Positions 29,338 to 38,688 are shown, counted from the stretch's first letter. The stretch: 64,000 nucleotides of DNA from Pseudoalteromonas sp. MMG010 (GCF_018100905.1 NZ_JAGJEG010000010.1:1-64000), one strand, 5' to 3'. Numbers and translations are program-made. The notes: generated by a model from the letters alone, not told the origin.

Positions 29338-30249
29338 ATGATTAAACAGCGTACGATTGCAGAAGTAGTCAAAGCCATAGGAATTGGACTTCATAAAGGT
29401 GAGAAGGTCACAATAACTCTCCGACCTGCGTGTGCAAATACTGGGATAGTATTTCGCCGTGTTGACCTTGATCCGGTTGTTGATTTTGAAACAACACCTG
29501 AAGCCGTTGGCGATACGCAGCTGTGTACTTGTTTAATTAATAAAGATGGCGTTCGCTTATCAACGACTGAGCACCTAATTGCAGCGGTTGCTGCAATGGG
29601 AATCGATAATTTAATTGTCGAATTAGATAGTTCAGAAGTACCTATTATGGATGGTAGTGCATTACCATTTATTTATTTGTTACAAAAAGGCGGTATTGAA
29701 GAACAAAATGTCGCTAAACGCTTTATTCGTATTAAAGAAAAAGTACGTATTGAAGAGGGCGATAAATGGGCCGAAGTAGAACCTTACGATGGTTTTCATA
29801 TCGACTTTGAAATCGCGTTTGATCACCCAGCAATTAACGAAAGCCGTCAACGCGTTGGGTTAGACATAACTGCACAAAGCTTTACTGAAGAAATTAGCCG
29901 TGCACGCACATTTGGTTTTATGAAAGACATTGAGTACATGCATGCGAATAACCTAGCATTAGGTGGTAGCATGGATAGTGCCGTTGTTCTTGACGAATTT
30001 AAAGTTTTGAATCCAAATGGTTTGCGTTATAGCGACGAGTTTGTGAAGCACAAAATTCTTGACTGTGTAGGCGATATGTTTATGACGGGTCATAACTTAC
30101 TAGGTAAAGTCACTGCTTTTAAGTCGGGTCACGATTTAAATAACAAGCTACTACGCAAAATTATGGCGACAGAATCAGCATGGGAATGGGCAACATTTGA
30201 AACGCCTGTTACTATGCCTGCACCCGGTTTAGAGCTTGCTAGAGCTTAG
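29338..30249 (+). CDS. lpxC: UDP-3-O-acyl-GlcNAc deacetylase LpxC
   Basis: A 303-residue zinc deacetylase catalysing the committed step of lipid A synthesis. With the start chosen here the numbering coincides with the E. coli enzyme: zinc ligands His79, His238 and Asp242, general base Glu78, and His265 are all present. The ATG at 29338 (MIKQRT) is preferred to the GTG at 29326 because GAG at 29327-29329 then serves as ribosome site. In E. coli LpxC is degraded by FtsH through its C-terminal tail; the tail here (PGLELARA) is hydrophobic and compatible with that. It ends the dcw cluster; secM/secA do not follow. Confidence 0.97.
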   Translation: MIKQRTIAEVVKAIGIGLHKGEKVTITLRPACANTGIVFRRVDLDPVVDFETTPEAVGDTQLCTCLINKDGVRLSTTEHLIAAVAAMGIDNLIVELDSSEVPIMDGSALPFIYLLQKGGIEEQNVAKRFIRIKEKVRIEEGDKWAEVEPYDGFHIDFEIAFDHPAINESRQRVGLDITAQSFTEEISRARTFGFMKDIEYMHANNLALGGSMDSAVVLDEFKVLNPNGLRYSDEFVKHKILDCVGDMFMTGHNLLGKVTAFKSGHDLNNKLLRKIMATESAWEWATFETPVTMPAPGLELARA

Positions 30250-30274
30250 TTTATAAGTTATTTGTATACAGTTT

Positions 30275-30306
30275 AAAAAATGACGCTTATTAGCGTCATT
30301 TTTTAT
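30275..30306 (+). terminator. Terminator at end of dcw cluster
   Basis: Stem TGACGCT/AGCGTCA (30281-30287, 30292-30298) flanked by an A run and a T run, so it can work in both directions. It follows lpxC and precedes the convergent yjjG. Confidence 0.92.
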
Positions 30307-30354
30307 ATCTATTCGTTATGAACACGTTATCGATAATCCCAGTGGGATTACTAA

Positions 30355-31029
30355 CTAATTTAATAATAACGATTGTAATTGCGCTAAATTTTGTACGGTA
30401 TAAGTCGGTGATATCCCTTGTGGCAGTGTCTCGTTAGGGTGTTGCAACCAACAGGTATCTATCCCCACATTCTGAGCTCCGAGTATGTCACTTGCAGGCG
30501 TATCGCCAACCATTAATATTTGGCTTTTATCAGGGTTTCCCATTAGCTCAAACGTATGTTCAAATATAGATGGGTGTGGTTTTGGGTTACTCACCAGCTC
30601 TGAAACCACCAACCATTCAAACATATCAGTTAAACCGGTACGGGCTAAACGAATGCGTTGCAAACGTGCAAAACCATTAGTAATGATCCCCAGCTTGGCA
30701 TGAGGTTTAATCGCATTTAATAAAGAAATCGCCCCTGGAAGAGGCTGACAAATATCCGCCATCGCATCTAAAAACTCTTCGTTAAGTTTTTCTGCTGGAA
30801 CATTGAGTTTTGCTGACCATTCATTAAAGCGAGTTACCTGAAGGTACTGCGCACTAATTTCACCATTTTGGTATTTAACCCACAACGGTTTATTAATTGT
30901 TTGATAATGTTGGTAATCAGCAGTGGTAAAGCTAATACCGTACTTTGTAAACATTTGTTGCATACCAGCCAAAATATCAAATTTAAACAGAGTTTCGTCG
31001 GCATCAAATAGAACATAGCTGTATTTCAT
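30355..31029 (-). CDS. yjjG: Pyrimidine 5'-nucleotidase YjjG (HAD family)
   Basis: A 224-residue HAD phosphatase. Motif I DADET has the nucleophile Asp9 and acid/base Asp11; ITNGF supplies motif II and MVGDTPASDI motif IV. Sequence closely resembles E. coli YjjG, which removes phosphate from dUMP and related or abnormal pyrimidine nucleotides (house-cleaning). It is the last gene of a minus-strand group prkB-yjjX-yjjG, only seven bases after yjjX, whose product also cleans the nucleotide pool. Confidence 0.92.
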   Translation of the reverse strand: MKYSYVLFDADETLFKFDILAGMQQMFTKYGISFTTADYQHYQTINKPLWVKYQNGEISAQYLQVTRFNEWSAKLNVPAEKLNEEFLDAMADICQPLPGAISLLNAIKPHAKLGIITNGFARLQRIRLARTGLTDMFEWLVVSELVSNPKPHPSIFEHTFELMGNPDKSQILMVGDTPASDILGAQNVGIDTCWLQHPNETLPQGISPTYTVQNLAQLQSLLLN

Positions 31030-31036
31030 AGCATTC

Positions 31037-31576
31037 CTAAAGTTTATAAAGTGTAGGGTGTAAAAAAGGGGCCATTGCTAACGTGAGAGCTTGGGTATAG
31101 GTACTTTCTCTTGTCGCTTTGTGGTTTGTTAACAAGCCAATTGCCCCCCCTTGTTGTTTTATATTGGTGGTGTTAAATGCATCATCCATAACATCGCCAA
31201 GTTCTTTTCCTTGCAATAGCGCATTATACAAAGACTGAGGTAAAGGCAGGTTGCTGCTTCGTCCTGTCGCGCGTTCAGTGCCATTATCTATAACTACATA
31301 GGCAAAGGTTGCAGGTCCATAGTTAAATTGCTCAGCACCGCCTTCCATAGCCACATAATAATCAGCATTGTTATGGTCTTTTAAGTAATTAACGCGATTT
31401 TCTGCACCATGACGAGTTTCATCTTCACCTATCGGTTGATCGGGTACATTTGATGGGGCTGAGCTGCCCTCACACAAGATTTGATGGTTGTTAAAATACA
31501 GCTCAAAAACATGTTTAGCTGCGCTGATTTTAACTGGGTTTTTAGATCCCACGAGTATTTTTAATGCTGGTAACAT
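31037..31576 (-). CDS. yjjX: Inosine/xanthosine triphosphatase YjjX
   Basis: A 179-residue protein of the YjjX/NTPase family, related to Maf/ITPase folds. The substrate-site segments VGSKNPVKI and EGGAEQ are present, as is the GQSSNLPLP-like loop (here GRSSNLPLP). It hydrolyses ITP and XTP to prevent incorporation of deaminated purines. The start at 31576 is chosen because AAGGAA precedes it; an upstream in-frame ATG (31594) would put that ribosome site inside the gene. Adjacent to the nucleotide phosphatase yjjG. Confidence 0.92.
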   Translation of the reverse strand: MLPALKILVGSKNPVKISAAKHVFELYFNNHQILCEGSSAPSNVPDQPIGEDETRHGAENRVNYLKDHNNADYYVAMEGGAEQFNYGPATFAYVVIDNGTERATGRSSNLPLPQSLYNALLQGKELGDVMDDAFNTTNIKQQGGAIGLLTNHKATRESTYTQALTLAMAPFLHPTLYKL

Positions 31577-31635
31577 ATTTATTATTCCTTGCAAAACCAG
31601 CAGTGTACGTGAGTTTTAAGCAACAAAAAAGTGCT

Positions 31636-32535
31636 TTAAATTGGGATGTCTAATGCTGATAAATTTTCTAAAGCGCGCTTTTTAACAATAATATCTTTAA
31701 TTAATGGCGTTAATACCAGCTCCATAGCTAATCCCATTTTGCCACCAGGAACTACTAACGTATTGATTCTCGACATAAAGCTGCCTTCTATCATGCGTAA
31801 GTAGTATGGAAAGTCTACATCTTCAATACCGCGAAAACGAATAACGACAAAGCTTTCATCTAAAGAGGGAATATCTTTTGCGCTAAACGGATTAGATGTA
31901 TCTACAGTGGGTACTCGTTGAAAGTTAATATGAGTGCGTGAAAACTGAGGCGTAATATGGTTAATATAATCATCCATACTGCGCACAATAGAGTCCATTA
32001 CCTTTTCACGAGAGTGGCCTCTGTCTGAGGTATCGCGGATTAGTTTTTGGATCCATTCAAGGTTAATGATTGGAACCATACCAATGAGTAAGTCTACATG
32101 TTTAGCAACATCATGTTCTTGATCGACCACCCCACCATGTAAACCTTCGTAAAACATCAGATCAGTGTTTTGTTTTAGATCTTGCCATGGAGTAAATGTT
32201 CCTGGGAGTTGGTTATAAGGCACTGCTTCGTCGAAGGTATGTAAATAGCGGCGTATTTTTCCGACTCCTGTTTCACTGTATGTATCAAAAAGCGATTCAA
32301 GCGCACCAAAATCATTCGCTTCACGGCCAAAGTAACTAATATGTTTACTTTCCTGTTGTGCTTCTCTGATTATTTTATCCATTTCTGGACGTGTATAGCG
32401 GTGAAAACTGTCGCCTTCAACAAAAGCGGCGTCGATATTTAAACTTCTAAAAATATGTTTTACTGCATTGGTTGTGGTGGTTGTTCCTGCACCAGAAGAA
32501 CCAGTAATTGCAATGATCGGGTGTTTAGCTGACAT
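31636..32535 (-). CDS. prkB: Phosphoribulokinase-like protein PrkB
   Basis: A 299-residue P-loop kinase with GSSGAGTT (12-19) and long segments shared with E. coli PrkB (EGDSFHRYTRPEMD, YEGLHGGVV, VPTVDTSNPF). It belongs to the phosphoribulokinase family but occurs in non-autotrophs; no RuBisCO or other Calvin-cycle gene is in the window, so CO2 fixation is not implied. The physiological substrate is not established to my knowledge. It is the first gene of the minus-strand group and is divergent from the TolB-like gene. Confidence 0.9.
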   Translation of the reverse strand: MSAKHPIIAITGSSGAGTTTTTNAVKHIFRSLNIDAAFVEGDSFHRYTRPEMDKIIREAQQESKHISYFGREANDFGALESLFDTYSETGVGKIRRYLHTFDEAVPYNQLPGTFTPWQDLKQNTDLMFYEGLHGGVVDQEHDVAKHVDLLIGMVPIINLEWIQKLIRDTSDRGHSREKVMDSIVRSMDDYINHITPQFSRTHINFQRVPTVDTSNPFSAKDIPSLDESFVVIRFRGIEDVDFPYYLRMIEGSFMSRINTLVVPGGKMGLAMELVLTPLIKDIIVKKRALENLSALDIPI

Positions 32536-32643
32536 GTATGTTCTCTTTTATGAGACCTTAATTATAGGTGTTTTTGTAGGTCAAGTGACGACATCATTAA
32601 ATAACGTTATCATGAGGTGCTTAAAATTAAAACGAGATAAAGC

Positions 32644-33519
32644 ATGAAACTTATTAAACCATTACTCAGTTTAGCCACATTAACGGCGCTAAGCCTAAGT
32701 AACGCGCAAGCTAGCATGCCTAAAAGCCAAATTTTATTGGCCGATTTAAATACCCCTTATGGTATACAAGTAAGCTTAGTAGGCGAAAATACCAGTTATA
32801 ATAATCAACCACACTTAATGGGGAACGATTTATATTTTACTCATGAAGTTATTAATGCCGAGCAAAGTCAAACCGATATTATGCACTTTGATCTGCTAAC
32901 AAAGCAGTTAAAAAATATAACGAATACTGAAGTGAGTGAATATTCGCCGACTTTAATGCCTGAAAAAAATGCTTTGTCGGCCATTGTTGTCGAAAAAGAG
33001 GGGAAACAAAAACTCTGGCAATATCCATTAGCTAGTGAAAGTGTGCAGCCGAGTCGAATTTTTCAATGGATTGAACCTGTTGGTTATCATGCTTGGGGTA
33101 TAAATAATGATTTGGTCATGTTTATTTTAGGCCAGCCACACACATTACAATATACCAGTGTTGATGCGGCTAAAGGACAGGTTATTGCACAGAACATTGG
33201 CCGTACACTTATTTATAACGCCACAATGGCGCAGTTTTTATTTAGCTACAGTAAAAACGATCAACAGTACGTTGCCCGCTTTAACCCCAAAAATAAAAAA
33301 GTAGACGATCTTTTTAGATTACCGAATGAAGTACAGGACTTTATTTTAAAAGATGATAATACAATTGCGTATGCAATAGATAACCGTGTGTATCAACGCC
33401 AACTAACTAGCTTAACGCATGTATCGCAATGGCTAGATTTAACGCCTTACTGTGAAACGAAAATTACTCGGATGAGCTACAACCACGACAAACTTGCATT
33501 TGTTTGTGATGTTAACTAA
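32644..33519 (+). CDS. Periplasmic TolB/PD40-like beta-propeller protein (hypothetical)
   Basis: A 291-residue exported protein with a signal peptide ending near AQA-SM (about residue 23). The body alternates short beta strands with turn motifs of WD40-like PD40 repeats (for example SEYSPTLMPEKNALSAIVV, about 98-116), as in TolB-type propellers, but is too short for a full TolB and lacks its N-terminal domain. It has no recognised catalytic motif. It is divergent from prkB, and a short protein of unknown function follows. Function unknown; the fold call is from pattern only. Confidence 0.7.
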   Translation: MKLIKPLLSLATLTALSLSNAQASMPKSQILLADLNTPYGIQVSLVGENTSYNNQPHLMGNDLYFTHEVINAEQSQTDIMHFDLLTKQLKNITNTEVSEYSPTLMPEKNALSAIVVEKEGKQKLWQYPLASESVQPSRIFQWIEPVGYHAWGINNDLVMFILGQPHTLQYTSVDAAKGQVIAQNIGRTLIYNATMAQFLFSYSKNDQQYVARFNPKNKKVDDLFRLPNEVQDFILKDDNTIAYAIDNRVYQRQLTSLTHVSQWLDLTPYCETKITRMSYNHDKLAFVCDVN

Positions 33520-33586
33520 AACAATTCAAGCTTTTATAACGCGTATACGTTACTGTAACGCTTAACTAAATAACAGGGAACACACC

Positions 33587-33952
33587 GTGGCTTATACTGT
33601 AGAAGAGCTGACAGAGCAGCTTATAAAATTACAATGTCGAAGTAATTTTAAAATTAAGAACATTGCAGAGTACATGTTAGCGAACTCGAAAGAGGCGTTT
33701 TATAGTCACAGCGAAGGTGGGAAAGGGAAACTTGTTATTCGCCCTGCTTTTGAAGTATTCAGTGATGACTTTAATACAATAGACGGTGTATCACGTGTTT
33801 CAGGGTATTTTCATAGTAGTGAAATGACTCGTTTTCCTACACGTATTCATAAAAGCGCTCAACCCATTCATTATGGCGTGGCGTTTAAAATTAATTCGCA
33901 GCAAGCAGCAAAAGAGTTTATAGAAAAATTAACAACCATTATCTCGGGTTAA
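33587..33952 (+). CDS. Conserved hypothetical protein, 121 residues
   Basis: A soluble protein of 121 residues that I do not recognise. It starts at GTG (33587) with a good AGGGAA six bases upstream. The N-terminal third is helical (about 5-37); the middle is beta-rich with conserved-looking aromatic and Arg residues (VIRPAFEVF, SGYFHSS), and the end is a helix. There is no signal peptide or membrane segment. It follows the TolB-like gene by 67 bases and ends before a two-way terminator. Confidence 0.72.
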   Translation: MAYTVEELTEQLIKLQCRSNFKIKNIAEYMLANSKEAFYSHSEGGKGKLVIRPAFEVFSDDFNTIDGVSRVSGYFHSSEMTRFPTRIHKSAQPIHYGVAFKINSQQAAKEFIEKLTTIISG

Positions 33953-33988
33953 GGCGTCGCTATTTTTCGAGGTTAAATTAGTTAAATA

Positions 33989-34024
33989 AAAAAACTGCAG
34001 AGCGTATGTACTCTGCGGTTTTTT
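33989..34024. terminator. Bidirectional terminator
   Basis: Stem CTGCAGAG/CTCTGCGG with an A run on one side and a T run on the other. It separates the convergent 33587 and 34038 genes and can serve both. Confidence 0.9.
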
Positions 34025-34037
34025 ATTATGGTTACTA

Positions 34038-36611
34038 TTATTTAGCGTTTAAGAAGCTATTAACAGACTTAATTTCACGTTTTTTAAGTGCAATACAGTC
34101 TTGCGTGCTCTCTTGTAGCTTGCTGAGTGTACGTGCGTAACCGGGAACCTCTTCAACCTTTTTATTAAAAAATTGCTGAGTGGTCGCCAAGCTCTTCGCA
34201 TTACAGTTAGCCGTTGTGAAATACGGTAAATTAGGAATGAAAAACGGTGGTAAACTTGCCGTTACTTTATCGTAATTTGCGTAAATCCAGTCAATAAATA
34301 GTGCTTGGCGTTCTTCTGTGTAGCTTTGCCCCGCTAAAATAGTACGCATATCAGAGGCGGTAACCGCATCAGTTAAGCTATAAGCAAGCACTTCTTTTTG
34401 TAGTGCAGGTTTACCAAAATAACCCATAGCAGAGAGCATATTAGTACGTACTTGTGGATCTTTTGTCGTAACAAACTCATTGGTAAACTGAGTTAGTAAT
34501 GCTTTATCACCATGCAAAGCCGCTAATTTTAAATAGGTACTTGCTAAGTAAGGGTCTACTTTTTGTGGGTTAGTTAAATAAAGCTGAGTTTGCTGCTTTG
34601 CTTTATTTATGATTGTTTTATCTTCGCCATCAAAACCTAAACGTGCTACTACCGCTGCTCTTAATTGTGATATAGCTCCATCTTCACCGGCTTTAGCTTC
34701 GAGTCCATATTGTTTAGCCGCTGGCGTAACCGCACTGCGAATAAACTCAGGCCATAGAGCTTTATTCGACTCATCTTTAAAGGTGTTTTGCTGTGAAGCT
34801 AAATAGCCCAGCGCCGTATTTGCAACACGAGGGTGGCTATCACTGGCAAAAACTTCGAGTGTTTGCATTAGTTTTGCTGCAGAAATAACACCGGCATCTA
34901 ATAGTGCATCGGTCGCTGATAACAAGGCTAAACGTTCTCGGTCTGTTAGTTTTGCTGCTGCATTGTCGATTAACGCACTAAATTGGGTATCATCAAGTAC
35001 CCAGCGGTAATAGCCTAAAGCACCTTGATCTGGATAAATCCACTGTGGTTCAAAGTCTAAATCGATGGTTTGTGATTGCTCGCTTAGTAATACATTAACG
35101 GTTTTAACTTTATCGCCAGCACCGTATTTTATTGCCACCGGTACATTCCATAGTTGCTCGGGAGCATCTACACCAGCATTCGCAAAACGGCTTTGGCTAA
35201 TAATGAGCTGTTTATTATGTGCCGTCACTTTTATTAATGGGTATGAGGATTGTTCAATAAATGATTTTAAAACACTGGCAACATCTTTATTTGATGCCTC
35301 ACCAAGGGCTTGCCATAAATCGGCAGCTTCGGCATTTTTAAATGAAAACTTCTTCATATAACTGCGAATGCCTTTTTGGAATACCTCTTCGCCAATCCAG
35401 TTTTCAACCATAGAAAGTACGGCACTGCCTTTAGAATAAGCAAGGCCTAAACCATCCATAATATCGGCTTCGGTTTTAATCGGTTTACGAATTGGTTTTG
35501 TACTTAAACGTGCATCTAAGGGCATAACACGGTTTTGTGGTAAGTCTAAATGCGACTCAAATTCTGGGTTTAATTGCTTGGTGATTTTAGCTGCCATCCA
35601 GCTCGCAAATGCTTCGTTTAGCCATAAATCGTTCCACCATTTCATGGTGACTAAGTTACCGTACCATTGGTGTGCTAATTCGTGAGCAATAATTGATACG
35701 TTACGTTGCTTTTTGCTGCGAGTAGCGGTATCTAAATCGACGAGTAAAATATCTTCGCGGTACGTTACCAGGCCTGAATTTTCCATTGCACCGAATGGAA
35801 ATTCGGGTACGGCTACCGAGTCTAGTTTTTTGTAAACATAATCAATACCAAAGTAATCCTCAAGTGCGGCTAATACTTTAGGCATGTTTTGTTTTGCGTA
35901 ATCGGCTAAGTGAATTTTACCTTGTGGTGTAATTACACGGCCAGGGATGGGCATGCCTTCAATTTTTAGCTCTTCAAATGGGCCTACGGCCATAGCGACT
36001 AAATACGAAGGGATAGGGGGTGTTTTATCAAAGTAATGAGTGGTCATATCGCCATTTGTTGTTGTTTTTAGTTCTGGCGTATTGGCGTACACTTTTTGTG
36101 ATGTAGGTGCGGTAATTGTTAATTGAAACGGAATTTTATAACTTGGTTCATCAAATACAGGAAATGCGCGACGAGCATCACTCATTTCAAATTGTGTAAA
36201 TAAGTAAGGTGTCCCTTGGTCAAGGGTTTTGTATAACCCTACACTTTGACGATTGTAAGGGGCTGAAAAATCAATTTTTAAAGTGTACTTACCCGCTTGA
36301 ATTTGTTCATCACACGAGAGTTTTACTTTTCCCGTTTTTAGCATAGCAGTGCTTAAGTCGCAGTTTTTATCACCTAATAACTGCACCATGCTGGTGGCAT
36401 AATCAACACCGTTTAATTCAATGTATTTAGTTGGCTTTAGTACTTCAAGTGCTATTTCTGTGACACCCGAAAAAGTATCTTTGCTTGGGTCGAGTGTTAA
36501 CGACACTTTTTGTGAGCTAGGTTTAGCTAGCTTTTCAATAACAAATTCATTGGCATTGGCACTACTCATACCAAGCGCAACACTTAAAGTGATAAGACTT
36601 TTAAGAAACAT
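34038..36611 (-). CDS. M1-family zinc aminopeptidase, exported
   Basis: An 857-residue gluzincin aminopeptidase. A signal peptide (to about ANA, residue 20) is followed by the N-terminal beta saddle, a catalytic domain with exopeptidase motif GAMEN (274-278) and zinc site HELAH-x18-E (His310, His314, Glu333), and a long helical ERAP1-like C-terminal domain. It removes N-terminal residues from peptides, probably in the periplasm, fitting a marine protein degrader. The ATG at 36611 is chosen because AGG lies seven bases upstream; an ATG six bases earlier (36617) overlaps the ribosome site. It stands as a single gene before the bidirectional terminator. Confidence 0.93.
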   Translation of the reverse strand: MFLKSLITLSVALGMSSANANEFVIEKLAKPSSQKVSLTLDPSKDTFSGVTEIALEVLKPTKYIELNGVDYATSMVQLLGDKNCDLSTAMLKTGKVKLSCDEQIQAGKYTLKIDFSAPYNRQSVGLYKTLDQGTPYLFTQFEMSDARRAFPVFDEPSYKIPFQLTITAPTSQKVYANTPELKTTTNGDMTTHYFDKTPPIPSYLVAMAVGPFEELKIEGMPIPGRVITPQGKIHLADYAKQNMPKVLAALEDYFGIDYVYKKLDSVAVPEFPFGAMENSGLVTYREDILLVDLDTATRSKKQRNVSIIAHELAHQWYGNLVTMKWWNDLWLNEAFASWMAAKITKQLNPEFESHLDLPQNRVMPLDARLSTKPIRKPIKTEADIMDGLGLAYSKGSAVLSMVENWIGEEVFQKGIRSYMKKFSFKNAEAADLWQALGEASNKDVASVLKSFIEQSSYPLIKVTAHNKQLIISQSRFANAGVDAPEQLWNVPVAIKYGAGDKVKTVNVLLSEQSQTIDLDFEPQWIYPDQGALGYYRWVLDDTQFSALIDNAAAKLTDRERLALLSATDALLDAGVISAAKLMQTLEVFASDSHPRVANTALGYLASQQNTFKDESNKALWPEFIRSAVTPAAKQYGLEAKAGEDGAISQLRAAVVARLGFDGEDKTIINKAKQQTQLYLTNPQKVDPYLASTYLKLAALHGDKALLTQFTNEFVTTKDPQVRTNMLSAMGYFGKPALQKEVLAYSLTDAVTASDMRTILAGQSYTEERQALFIDWIYANYDKVTASLPPFFIPNLPYFTTANCNAKSLATTQQFFNKKVEEVPGYARTLSKLQESTQDCIALKKREIKSVNSFLNAK

Positions 36612-36784
36612 GATCATCCCTAGATTATTTTTGTTAGAAACAGATTAAAGCAGCGACCTTTATGCGGTATGTGCTTAATACGTAGATATCCTAACAGTTT
36701 TTTTTAATAGAGTAAGTTAATAATAAAATAACGCAGGTACTAAATTTAGTAACAAAATTTGTCTGTAAAACAATTTTAATAAAA

Positions 36785-37465
36785 CTAATGACTATGGCGA
36801 GAGGTGAAACGCTGCCAACTAATTAATGGATTTACATCCCTAATTTGTTGTACCACATTGTTAAGTAGGTTGAGGGAATCAAAAGTCGTGTGAGGGTAAT
36901 CGTTAAATCCTAATAAGTAATTAAATGCATCTTTGCAATCTAGCTGCAATGCGTAAATGCGCACCTGTTGTTCAAAGTTGAGGCGTAAGCTACTGATTGC
37001 CGTTTTCATCCCTAATTGGTCGACACTTGGTAAAGCACATTTTTGTAAATAACCAGTGCGTGCTCCTTCACCAGAGAACCAAATGCGTACTTTTTCACTA
37101 TATCGGCCCGATTTAGCGGGGAGATCGAATAGTAGTCGCTGCTGTTTTTGTGATTTTACAAACTGACAATAGTCATTAAATCCAGCTTTAATAAGTGATT
37201 GATGCACAGGCACAACACGTGATTTAATTTTGCCGTGAGTATGAAAGTCGAAATAAAGTTGACCTTGCACTGTAATTATATCGTTGAGGCTTAAACAGCC
37301 AATTTCATCGCTGTAAGCGCCGCTATAATAGGCAATTAATGGGAGCCAAAAATGCCAATGCTTAGGCTGCTCGCGTGCAACACGAAAATCGTCATAGATA
37401 TAACCATGAAATAACGTATGCAGTTCCATAGCAGAAAAAGGGCGGCGACCAAGATGGGATTTCAA
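36785..37465 (-). CDS. Degenerate tyrosine-recombinase-like protein (catalytic residues lost)
   Basis: A 226-residue protein that resembles the catalytic domain of phage-integrase-family recombinases: LPLIAYYSGAYSDEIGCLSLNDI (about 41-63) is the usual GAR-x-x-E-I-x-x-L region, then KIKSRVVPVH and FNDYCQFVKSQ, a WFS segment, SSLRLNF and LLGFNDYPHTTF. The active-site positions are changed: Arg of GAR is Tyr51, the HxxR His is Ser158 (Arg161 remains), the later His/Trp is Phe187 and the nucleophile Tyr position is Leu198. The N-terminal core-binding domain is missing. Translation seems to start at TTG (37465), preceded by AAGG at seven bases. No att repeats or mobile genes flank it. Likely a domesticated or decaying DNA-binding relic. 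Confidence 0.7.
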   Translation of the reverse strand: MKSHLGRRPFSAMELHTLFHGYIYDDFRVAREQPKHWHFWLPLIAYYSGAYSDEIGCLSLNDIITVQGQLYFDFHTHGKIKSRVVPVHQSLIKAGFNDYCQFVKSQKQQRLLFDLPAKSGRYSEKVRIWFSGEGARTGYLQKCALPSVDQLGMKTAISSLRLNFEQQVRIYALQLDCKDAFNYLLGFNDYPHTTFDSLNLLNNVVQQIRDVNPLISWQRFTSRHSH

Positions 37466-37590
37466 CGTACTACCTTGAAAATAATAACAAGTTTTATTTT
37501 ATACTCAAGCTACCTGAGAAGCTAGAGAGCGTTTATTCTTAGCGGTTAAATTTACAGTAGCTGGTCTGATATTAACTCTCACATTTTAAT

Positions 37591-37615
37591 AAGCAGCATA
37601 AATACTATGCTGCTT
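37591..37615 (-). terminator. Hairpin downstream of DUF2750 gene
   Basis: Ten-bp perfect stem AAGCAGCATA/TATGCTGCTT with a 5-nt loop. Read on the minus strand it is followed only by ATTAAAA, a weak tail, so termination is uncertain. Confidence 0.5.
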
Positions 37616-37651
37616 TTAAATACAGTGAGTTTGTAATCTTAAATAACTAAC

Positions 37652-38002
37652 TTACTCACTTAATGCGCGTGCTAAACCAACCGGTTCAATTTCAACACAT
37701 ACTTGGTCATCGTTCCAGTTAAGGCCGACAATGGCATCATCTTCGTTTAAATCTTCTACCCAATCGTCTAAAAACGCGTCTAAGGCAATTTCTACTGGGC
37801 TGTATTCTGCCCATTCTTCTTTACATTGCGCCTTCGCAGCGTTTTCACTTTCCCATAGTAACAATACATCGGTATCAGCAAACTGGTTTGACTCACAGAC
37901 AACAAAACCGCCATCTTCGGCGCCAAGTGCCCAAACTTGTTCGTTTAATTTCACTTTTTCTACAAAGCTAATTAATTGTGATTCAATTTCGATATCGCTC
38001 AT
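37652..38002 (-). CDS. DUF2750 domain protein
   Basis: A 116-residue acidic cytoplasmic protein matching the DUF2750 pattern: FVEKVKLNEQVWAL, LLLWESENAAKAQ, FLDDWVEDL and a C-terminal VCVEIEP. The domain has no established function. The protein has no membrane segment. It lies 17 bases after the GST gene on the same strand and is probably co-transcribed with it. Confidence 0.83.
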   Translation of the reverse strand: MSDIEIESQLISFVEKVKLNEQVWALGAEDGGFVVCESNQFADTDVLLLWESENAAKAQCKEEWAEYSPVEIALDAFLDDWVEDLNEDDAIVGLNWNDDQVCVEIEPVGLARALSE

Positions 38003-38019
38003 TTATTTTACCTTTTAAT

Positions 38020-38598
38020 TTAGTCTCTGGGATCCGTGCTTATCGCTGCTTGATGGTTTTCATAAGAGTTATGTAATGCCACAAGCTCGTTAAGGTGGCT
38101 AAAATCAACCAATTCGCGAAAGCTTATCCAATCAAGCAGGCAGTATAAACTGATGTTTAGGTATTCACAGCCTTTAAATTCGTCATTTGTTAAATGATCA
38201 TTTAAATAGTTTAAAGTTTGCTCTACACGTTCACGCTGTAAATTAAAAAATAGTTTATCGGCTTGTATGTCAAACCCTGAGCGCTTACATAAAAATAGTT
38301 CTACTAATGAATCGTTACAGGCATTAATCGTTGTAAGTAGATTTTCTTGCGGCCAACTAAGTTGAGTGCTTTGAGTTTTATCCAATAGGTAACGAATAAT
38401 ATTATTAGAGTCGGTGATGGTAAATTCATCGTCGATCAGAATGGGTATTTTTCGTGCTGGATTGTTTTTTATCATTGTTGGACGATCGTCATCGCCAAAA
38501 ATATTTAGATTTACACGGGTTAAATCACAATTGTTAACCTGTGCCCACATTGCAATACGGCGAACATAAGGTGAGGTTGTAGACCCAATGAGTTGCAT
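38020..38598 (-). CDS. Glutathione S-transferase family protein
   Basis: A 192-residue GST-like protein. The N-terminal thioredoxin-like domain starts with the GSTTSPYVRRIAMWA pattern and contains the cis-Pro motif (RKIPILID, about 49-56) and the glutathione gamma-Glu contact region ITDSNNI. The C-terminal domain is helical and a bit shorter than usual. The substrate cannot be deduced. It precedes the DUF2750 gene in a probable two-gene operon. Confidence 0.86.
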   Translation of the reverse strand: MQLIGSTTSPYVRRIAMWAQVNNCDLTRVNLNIFGDDDRPTMIKNNPARKIPILIDDEFTITDSNNIIRYLLDKTQSTQLSWPQENLLTTINACNDSLVELFLCKRSGFDIQADKLFFNLQRERVEQTLNYLNDHLTNDEFKGCEYLNISLYCLLDWISFRELVDFSHLNELVALHNSYENHQAAISTDPRD

Positions 38599-38611
38599 TA
38601 TTAGCTCCTAA

Positions 38612-38639
38612 ATAAATAAAGCCGCAAAGCGGCTTTATT
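38612..38639 (-). terminator. Terminator of ppiC
   Basis: Eleven-bp stem AATAAAGCCGC/GCGGCTTTATT with loop AAA; on the minus strand it runs into TTTATTTATTT. It sits between the parvulin gene and the GST gene. Confidence 0.88.
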
Positions 38640-38688
38640 AAAAATTAAATCGGGTGTTTATAGTCATAAACATCGTTAATGTGCTCGA

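Noticed and set aside
31636..32535. Calvin-cycle phosphoribulokinase
   Set aside because: It matches the PrkB group of heterotrophs, and no RuBisCO or other cycle gene is present.
36785..37465. Integrase of a prophage or genomic island
   Set aside because: Catalytic residues are missing and there are no att repeats, tRNA or phage genes nearby; kept as a degenerate recombinase-like protein.
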